A stretch of 64,000 nucleotides of DNA from Manihot esculenta (lineage: Eukaryota > Streptophyta > Magnoliopsida > Malpighiales > Euphorbiaceae): NCBI RefSeq assembly GCF_001659605.2, contig NC_035164.2, forward strand, positions 8,419,038 through 8,483,037, read 5' to 3'. The notes beneath the pieces are model-generated. The model did not search any database. It saw nothing but the letters and a program-made list of their open reading frames with translations, and was not told the DNA's origin. A program made the translations under genes and the position numbers. Below, in pieces: positions 57,442 to 64,000 of the stretch. Within the stretch, counting starts at the first letter, position 1. Each line of letters opens with the position of its first letter.

Positions 57442-60400
57442 GAGAATAGGAGCTGGACCAGTGAATGATGGGTCCAGCGGGACCATTAACATGATTGTTG
57501 GAGGAACGGGAGGACGGATGAGCCGTCGAGGAAAGAAGAGAAACCGGGAAGGGGAGACCAGCAATAGTGAAGTCATGCAGATCGTTGAGCACTCTCCCAT
57601 GACTATCGCTTTCTCTCCGGAAGATGCACAAGGCATTCAGATGCCCCATGATGATGCGCTCGTCATTGAGGCTGTCATTAATAATTTTCGAGTAAAGAAG
57701 GTTCTGGTAGATGACGGGAGTAAGGTCAACCTCCTGCCATATCGGGTTTTCCAGCAGATGAGAATCCCAGAAGAATAGCTGGTTCGGGACCAGTCACCAA
57801 TCAAGGGGATCGGAGGAGCACCAGTACTTGTAGAAGGAAAGGTGAAGCTGGCTCTTACCCTGGGAGAAGCACCCAGAGCTCGCACCCATCATGAGGTGTT
57901 TTTGGTGGTCAAACTCCCACTGAGCTACAATGCGATTTTGGGGAGACCTGCGTTGTTCGACTTTGAAGCTGTCACTAGCATCAGGTATTTGGCACTCAAG
58001 TTCCCAACGGAAGAAGGAGTGGGAATGGTCCGGGGCAGCCAGGAAGAAGCAAGGGCGGTATACTTGGCCACAGTAACAGAGCCGAGCTCAACTGGAGAAG
58101 CACTCGACTCGGAAGTTCTGGAGGTCAGAGATGAAACAAAAGAAGCTCGGACAGAGCCAGTTGGAGAGTTGGAAACCTTCCCCTTATCAGAAGCAGATGC
58201 AAACAAGGTTTTTAGTCTTAATGCCAGCCTCACCAAAGAACAAAAAGGCGAAGTCATGGCCCTGATCCGAAGTCACGAGCCGACCTTCGCATGGAAGCCC
58301 TCAGACATGCCGGGAATTGACCCCAAAGTAATGACACACCGATTGAATGTTCTCCCCGAGGTCAGACCGGTGAAGCAAAAGAAGAGAGTAGTGGGAAAAG
58401 AGAAGCAGCAGGCCACCCGGGAAGAAGTGCAGAAGCTAGAAGAGGCAGGCTTTATTAGGGAAGTCATGTACCCACAATGGTTGGCAAATCCAGTGTTAGT
58501 CAAAAAAGCCAATGGCAAATACAGGATGTGTATAGATTTTACCGACCTAAATAAGGCCTGCCCTAAAGATTGTTACCCCCTCCCCGATATTAATAAAATG
58601 GTCGACTCAACGGCCGGTTTTGATTATATGTCTTCTTTGGATGCTATGTCGGGTTATCATCAAATCCCAATGGAAAGGTCGGATGAGGAAAAGACCTCAT
58701 TTATAACTGAAGATGGAACTTACTGTTATAGAGCTATGCCCTTTGGATTGAGAAATGTCGGGGCAACTTATCAGAGGTTGATGAATAAAATCTTCAAAAA
58801 CCAGATCGGTCGAAATCTGGAAGTGTATGTGGATGATATGGTGGTCAAAAGTTCAACTTTCCAACAACACATAACAGATTTGAGGGAGATATTTGGGGTG
58901 TTAGATCAATACAGAATGAAGTTGAACCCAGCAAAATGTGCTTTCTTCATTAGGGGAGGAAAATTCTTGGGGTACATGGTGAGTGGTAAAGGCATTGAGC
59001 CCAATCCGGAGAAAGTGGAAGCCATACTGAATATGCCAGAACCGACCTGTGTAAGAGATGTTCAGAGACTAACCGGGAGAGTAGTAGCGCTTAACCGATT
59101 CATGTCAAGGTCGGCAGAAAAGTGCTTGCCATTCTTCCAAAAGTTGAGGAAGGTACCGAATTTCGAATGGACAGAAGATTGCCAAAAGGCCTTCCTAGAG
59201 CTTAAGAAGTATCTTAGCTCGCCCCATGTGCTCAGCAGTCCCATAAAAGGAGAAGAACTCCTGATATATCTGGCGGCCTCAGAACAAGCAGTCAGCGCAG
59301 TGCTAGTAAGGGTGGAAGAAGGAGAACAGAAACCTGTTTTCTACGTTAGCAAGGTACTCAGAGACACTGAGGTCAGATATTCGAACATTGAAAAATTGGC
59401 TTACGCCTTATTGCTGGCAGTCCGGAAATTCAGAGTTTACCTAGAAAGCCACCAAGGAGTCGTGATGACAGACCAACCCTTAAAAAAGATTCTACGTAGG
59501 CCGGAAACTTCAGGGCAGATGTTGGCATGGTCCGTAGAAATTAGCCCTCACTGTCTCGAGTACCGACCTCGAACAGCCATAAAATCTCAAGCTCTGGCTG
59601 ACTTCATAGCGGAGTGCGCATTCAATGAGGAGAAAGGAGGATCATCCTCGGAAATATCAAGAAAGGGGGGAGAGAGAGAGCCCCCCCAAGAATTTAGCTG
59701 GAAGCTGTATGTAGACGGAGCATCAGGGGCTGAGGGTAGTGGCGCCGGGATAATGCTTAAAGGGCCAGAAGGTTTTAAAGTATGTTATGCCTTGCGTTTA
59801 GAATTTACGGCTTCTAACAATATGGCCGAATATGAAGCCCTGGTAAATGGAATGTTGGTAGCTTCGGAGGTAGGGGTAACCGACCTCGAGGTGAATAGCG
59901 ACTCTCAGTTGGTGATCAACCAGGTGACGGGAGTATATCAGGCTAGGGACCCCATCATGCAGAACTATCTTGATAAAGTAAAAACTATAGAAGCCGAGCT
60001 CACGAGTCGGGGAGTTATCGTCAGATTTCAAAGAATACCTCGGGAAGAAAATGAGGAAGTAGACCTGCTTAGTCGATTAACCAAAGAAGAGTTAGAACAG
60101 CTCCCCGATGAGGTATATATACAGCATGTCCGTACACCTGCTTTTAAAAAGACAAACACGGTACTGCAGGTAGAACAGAGCTCAAATTGGATGACCCCAT
60201 ACCTGAGATACCTGGAGGAGGGCAAGCTCCCCGAAGATACAGATGAAGCCAGAAAGATAGCAGCTCGTGCTGCCAACTACCAAGCAATAAGGGGAACCTT
60301 ATACAGAAAAGGGAAGTCCAGCCCATGGCTCCGGTGTGTGAGTCCGGAAGAAGCTGCAAAGGTAATGGAGGAAATACATAGAGGCCTATGTGGGGCTCAC

Positions 60401-61423
60401 GAGGGAGCAGGAACATTAGCCAACAAAATATTCAGGCAAGGGTACTACTGGCCCACTGCTAAAAAAGAAGCAGAGGAGTTTGTCTGGAGGTGCGACATAT
60501 GTCAAAGATTTGCTAACGCCATCAGAACCCCTGCCACTCCTCAAGCTAGCATATCCAGTCCATGGCCTTTCTCACAATGGGGAATCGACATCCTGGGACC
60601 TTTCCCCAAGACTACGGGGCAAAGGAAATTCGTGGTGGTGGCTGTGGAATACTTCTCGAAATGGCCAGAGGCAGAAGCAATAGCCACAATCACAGCTCGC
60701 AAGATGATAGATTTCGTATGGGGACATATCATCTGCAGATTTGGCATACCTAGAGTACTTATCTCAGACAACGGCAGACAATTTGACTGCAGCATTTTCA
60801 AAGCCTTCACGACGAACATGGGCATATGGCATAAGTTCTCCTCCGTGGCTCATCCTCAGACTAATGGCCAAACAGAAGTCACTAACAGAGCTATCCTTCA
60901 AGGATTAAAGAAACGGCTGGATGGCGCAAAGGAGAATTGGGCAGAAGAACTCAATAGCATACTATGGGCACTCCGAACCACTCCCAGAGCGCCCACTAAA
61001 GAAACACCGTTTGCACTTGCTTATGGCACAGAAGCAATAGTCCCAGTTGAATTGCAGATCCCCACTCATCGAGTCCAATTCGTTAGTGAGAATACCAATG
61101 AGGATAAGTTAAGAAGCAACCTGGATGCTCTTGAGGAAGTCAGGGAGGAAGCCCAAGTCCGAACTGCCGCTTATCAACAACGAGCAGCGAGATATTACAA
61201 CCAAAAGGTCAGAGAAAGAAGCTTAAAAGTGGGAGACCTGACCTTAAGAAACCTGGAAGCTACAGGAAAAAGAGAGGCCGCGGGCAAGTTAGCACCGACC
61301 TGGGAAGGTCCTTTCAAGGTAACAAAAGTGGTCAAGCCAGGGGTATACCGAATCGAGGATATGCAAGGAAACCCCGAGCCCCATGCTTGGAACATCCAGC
61401 ACCTAAAAAGGTATTTCCCTTGA
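57386..61423 (+). CDS. Tat element pol: protease, RT, RNase H, archaeal-type RNase H, integrase
   Basis: One frame, broken by a TAG at 57776-57778 and then open for 1193 codons. Protease: VLVDDGSKVNLLPYRVFQQM (D-D-G-S active site). RT: NPVLVKKANGKYRMCIDFTD, then YVDD at 58826-58837. First RNase H: ELLIYLAASEQAVSAVLVRV. Second RNase H: WKLYVDGASGAEGSGAGIML, FTASNNMAEYEALVNGMLVA, VNSDSQLVINQVTG. Integrase: HEGAGTLANKIFRQGYYWPT, CDICQRF, GIDILGPFPKTTGQRKFVVV, ISDNGRQF, PQTNGQTEVTNRAILQGLKK. The D, D, E core is present. Where Ty3/gypsy elements usually have a catalytic Asp, the first RNase H has AAS (LAASEQAVSA), so it may be inactive. Confidence 0.93.
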
Positions 61424-61672
61424 GATATTTGTAAAGAAAAACATTATATTTTGACAAATATGAGTAAATAGAAATTATTTATACAAATATGAATTATCTT
61501 TATGAATAACATCCCTCCATAAAAAGAATAACATTCCTCCATGAAAAAGAAAGAACAGGGCTCAAAAAGATCCCTTGAAATAAGACCTCAGTTAGGCACA
61601 AAACCAGCTGAGATGACGAAGCGACAGTAAGGCCAATAAGCCTGAATCTTGTGCAAACACCTCAAGAAGACA
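61424..61672 (+). other. Spacer after Tat pol
   Basis: AT-rich 3' noncoding DNA with two similar pieces (AACATCCCTCCATAAAAAGA and AACATTCCTCCATGAAAAAG at 61508-61550). No gene. Confidence 0.5.
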
Positions 61673-62274
61673 CAAAAAACTGCCGGCGGGGCCCCGAGGT
61701 CACCCCGGAACGGCCGGAGAGGATCTTAAAGATGCCTCTCAGAGCATGAAGACCGGGATCCCCTAGAACTCCAGGGAAAACAAAACAAAAAACTGCCGGC
61801 GGGGCCCCGAGGTCACCCCGGAACGGCCGGAGAGGATCTTAAAGATGCCTCCCGGAGCATGAAGACCGGGATCCCCTAGAACTCCCGGGAAAACAAAATA
61901 AAAAACTGCCAGCGGGCCCCGAGGTCACCTCGGAACGGCCGGAGAGGATCTTAAAGATGCCTCCCGGAGCATGAAGACCGGGATCCCCTAGAACTCCCGG
62001 GAAAACAAAATAAAAAACTGCCGGCGGGGCCCCGAGGTCACCCCGGAACGGCCGGAGAGGATCTTAAAGATGCCTCCAGGAGCATGAAGACCGGGATCCC
62101 CTAGAACTCCCGGGAAAACAAAACAAAAAACTGCCGGCGGGGCCCCGAGGTCACCCCGGAACGGCCGGAGAGGATCTTAAAGATGCCTCCCGGAGCATGA
62201 AGACCGGGATCCCCTAGAACTCCCGGGAAAACAAAACAAAAAACTGCCGGCGGGGCCCCGAGGTCACCCCGGAA
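61673..62274. repeat. Tandem array, 113-bp unit, 5.3 copies
   Basis: TGCCGGCGGGG-type unit starts at 61681, 61794, 61907, 62019, 62132 and 62245, giving periods of 113, 113, 112, 113 and 113 bp. Each unit contains GGGGCCCCGAGGTCACCCCG, GGCCGGAGAGGATCTTAAAG and ACCGGGATCCCC, and ends in an A-rich AAAACAAAACAAAAAA. Copies differ by only a few bases. The sixth is cut after about 30 bp. Satellite-like arrays between pol and the 3' LTR are known in Tat/Ogre elements. Confidence 0.93.
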
Positions 62275-62941
62275 CAAAAACAGTCAGGATCTTGTAAGAT
62301 CTCCTGAAAAAAAAAATGGTCGGTGAAGGACTTAAGAGCTTCCCGAAATGAAAATTCCCCATATCATATGCGGGGACAACTTAACACACAGTTCCGACCT
62401 CACAAAAAGAGAGGAGCCCGGAGCTACCAAAGAAAAATTAGATTCCGACCTCCTGAAGAGGCACGATAGCTAAGAAGCACCGACCTCAAAACAGATGCTA
62501 ACGCTAAAAGTTTGACTATAGGACAAAAGGCCGGGCTCCCAGCTCGGATAGACTTATATCCTCAAAAGCTCAAAGATATGAAGGCTAAAGAAAAAGGCCG
62601 AGTTCCTTCTCTAAAAGGGCTCATAAATGAAGAAACCTTCAGAAGGATAAATAAGGGAGAAAAAGGGCTATACTCAAAGCCCAGATCAGTTTATCTGGAA
62701 CAAACATCCAAATTTACAACCAAGAAGAAGGGGCTAAAAGCAAAAAACAGACATACTAGTCGCCATTAAAAGGTATGAGATTTAATCTCTCAGACTATTA
62801 GCTAAGAGCTAAGCTTGCAACTCAAGAGCAATTCAAAGCTTATGAATGAGAATACACAATGTACAAATATGAGAAAAAAGATATTAGAGTACTTTGAGGA
62901 AAAAGAAAACTGATATTTCATTACAAATAACTATTACAAAA
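62275..62941. other. Tat 3' noncoding region
   Basis: Contains repeated phrases (CCGACCTC, AAAAGGGCT, GCTCAAAG). An 85-codon plus-strand ORF (62512-62769) has no domain. The TTTCATTACAAATAACTATT stretch near 62912 lies just 3' of the antisense ORF and may serve as its 3' end. Confidence 0.45.
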
Positions 62942-64000
62942 TTATCCTTCTGACGAGGTGGGGGGATAGATAGTCCTCAAAGGACTTACATCAGTAAGAA
63001 CACCCTCGCCTACATTATTTCTACTTGCAGTCACATCTGCAGGAAGCTCAGAATCCCTTGGATTAGAGCCCTCAACGTTTACAACAGGAGCTATCTCTGA
63101 CTCAAGATGGAGATCCTCCTTCTCAGAGTTAGGGTCATCCTTCCCTGACTCAGGGACTTCCACGTCCTCCCCCTCTAGCTCGGACTCTTCCGAAGAAGAC
63201 TCAGCAGGCCGGCATATGTCCCTCCGGCAATCTCCTCGGGGCATAGGGAAATCATCCTCCCCATACAGCACTGGCTCGCCATCTGAGTCCGCTTCGTACT
63301 TGCGAAGCTCGGCCAACGGAGTATCAGGAGCGTGTCTGGCTTCTCTTAAACCGCGATTGTAGCCGGTCACATACATACGGAAGGCTTTCTTAAGAATAGC
63401 CGCTTTCATTTCACCAGAAGCTTTATATTCATCGAGATGTTCTTCACAGGCCTCAGCTACAAATTCCTTAAACTCAAAAGAGTCCTTGTAGTCCTGAAGG
63501 TGAGCCTCACAGGCCTGCTCGATCTTCCTTTTCAGCTCGTCAGACTCCTGATACTCCGCCATACATTGTTCGCGCACCAGCGAAGCCTTGTCCTCAACGT
63601 GTTTTACTACCTTGAGCAGGGCTAAGCACTTATTTTCCAGGGCTCTAACTTCATGGTTGAGCTGTTGATGGCGAAGTTTGAACTCTTCAGCCGATGAAGC
63701 CAGGTCTCTAATATGATCAGAGCTGGTACTCAATTCCTGCTCAAGGACCTTCACCCGAGCTAGGGCCATTTCCTCCTGAGCCTTCACTTCCTTCAGCTGA
63801 GCTTGAAGCTCTTCAAAATCAGCCTTTAAGGCCCCATATTGTTGCTGGACCTCAGCTTTTTGCCTCACGGCCTCATCCCTTTCGCTAAGGGCCTTTGTCA
63901 TAGAAGACAGCTGCTTTAAAACTCCTTCGCAGCGAACCTCCAAGGCAGCTGCCCTCTCATCAGACACTTTGAGAACTTCGCGCGTCTGAGACAGCTCTGC
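62942..64000 (-). CDS. Antisense coiled-coil/acidic ORF of the Tat element (N-terminus outside the window)
   Basis: The frame is open from the right edge (64000) to the stop at 62942, giving 352 residues without a clear start; the first in-window candidate start, at 63967, is GTG, so the true start lies to the right. The first 160 residues are heptad-rich coiled coil (ALSERDEAVRQKAEVQQQYG, FEELQAQLKEVKAQEEMALA). Then come three related EACEEHL-D-YKxS(FE/GE) repeats (ACEAHLQDYKDSFEFKEFV, ACEEHLDEYKASGEMKAAI), the block RMYVTGYNRGLREARH, and an acidic Ser/Glu tail. Additional antisense ORFs between pol and the 3' LTR are documented in Tat elements; their role is unknown. Confidence 0.85.
   Translation of the reverse strand, partial: AELSQTREVLKVSDERAAALEVRCEGVLKQLSSMTKALSERDEAVRQKAEVQQQYGALKADFEELQAQLKEVKAQEEMALARVKVLEQELSTSSDHIRDLASSAEEFKLRHQQLNHEVRALENKCLALLKVVKHVEDKASLVREQCMAEYQESDELKRKIEQACEAHLQDYKDSFEFKEFVAEACEEHLDEYKASGEMKAAILKKAFRMYVTGYNRGLREARHAPDTPLAELRKYEADSDGEPVLYGEDDFPMPRGDCRRDICRPAESSSEESELEGEDVEVPESGKDDPNSEKEDLHLESEIAPVVNVEGSNPRDSELPADVTASRNNVGEGVLTDVSPLRTIYPPTSSEG

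Larger units (their letters stand above)
55283..64000 (+). mobile_element. Tat-lineage Ty3/gypsy retrotransposon, 3' end outside the window
   Basis: Order: 5' LTR, primer site, gag, pol with protease, RT, RNase H, a second archaeal-type RNase H and integrase, a 113-bp tandem array, then an antisense ORF. Dual RNase H and extra ORFs are known Tat/Ogre traits. No 3' LTR is seen before 64000. One frameshift and one TAG break gag-pol, so this copy is defective but otherwise well preserved. Confidence 0.9.

Noticed and set aside
59798..60416. Several antisense ORFs in Tat pol
   Set aside because: They lie fully opposite conserved pol domains and lack domains of their own, unlike the separate antisense ORF at 62942-64000.
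61673..62274. CRISPR-like look of regular repeats
   Set aside because: Units are 113 bp with no unique spacers and sit in a plant retrotransposon; this is a tandem array.

Overview
The window is nuclear DNA of a dicot plant. It has intron-containing genes, an 811-residue plant-type PPR protein, and plant lineages of Copia, Ty3/gypsy (chromovirus and Tat) and L1 elements. The long gypsy LTRs packed with TTCGGCGGCCGAA palindromes and the very AT-rich intergenic DNA remind me of Euphorbiaceae genomes such as cassava or rubber tree. That is an impression, not a proof. There are only two credible host genes: the first two coding exons of a CDC48B-like AAA ATPase (minus strand, 779-1105) and an intronless PPR gene (minus strand, 45585-48020). 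Almost everything else is transposable-element DNA.

Layout. 1-200 holds a cluster of short palindromes. 779-1105 is the AAA ATPase 5' part. 2042-3397 is a TIR element filled with forward and inverted copies of an AT-rich module. 5426-9660 is a decayed L1-type LINE (minus). 12780-13035 is a hairpin-rich GC island. 13986-14162 is a broken receptor-kinase exon. 14674-40212 is a stack of nested LTR elements, and 41894-42896 is a fold-back element with an 8-bp target duplication. 42905-43150 is a second hairpin island. 44160-45200 is a Copia relic, followed by the PPR gene. 49990-53740 is an old Tat-like element split by a solo LTR. 55283-64000 is a large Tat-lineage gypsy element that runs off the right edge.

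The nest can be resolved from target-site duplications (TSDs). A Copia element (207-bp LTRs, TSD GATAT) contains a minus-strand gypsy element (TSD ACCTC, about 2.1-kb LTRs). That element contains a plus-strand gypsy chromovirus (TSD GAACG/GAACA, about 2.35-kb LTRs), which contains a solo LTR (21718-23949). A second solo LTR (35366-37484, TSD AAAAC) sits in the right LTR of the minus-strand element. The Copia element itself landed in an older repeat whose relatives recur at 41720-41880 and 53222-53740.

The two gypsy elements share LTR ends, primer-binding site and gag design but decayed differently. The plus-strand copy has a nearly whole gag-pol frame interrupted by six stops, most of them explicable as C-to-T changes. 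The minus-strand copy keeps an uninterrupted 537-codon gag frame beside a wrecked pol with no integrase core, so it looks like a non-autonomous element copied in trans. The right-hand Tat element carries gag, pol with two RNase H domains, a 113-bp tandem array and a long antisense coiled-coil ORF. This antisense ORF is the most protein-like unexplained feature of the window.
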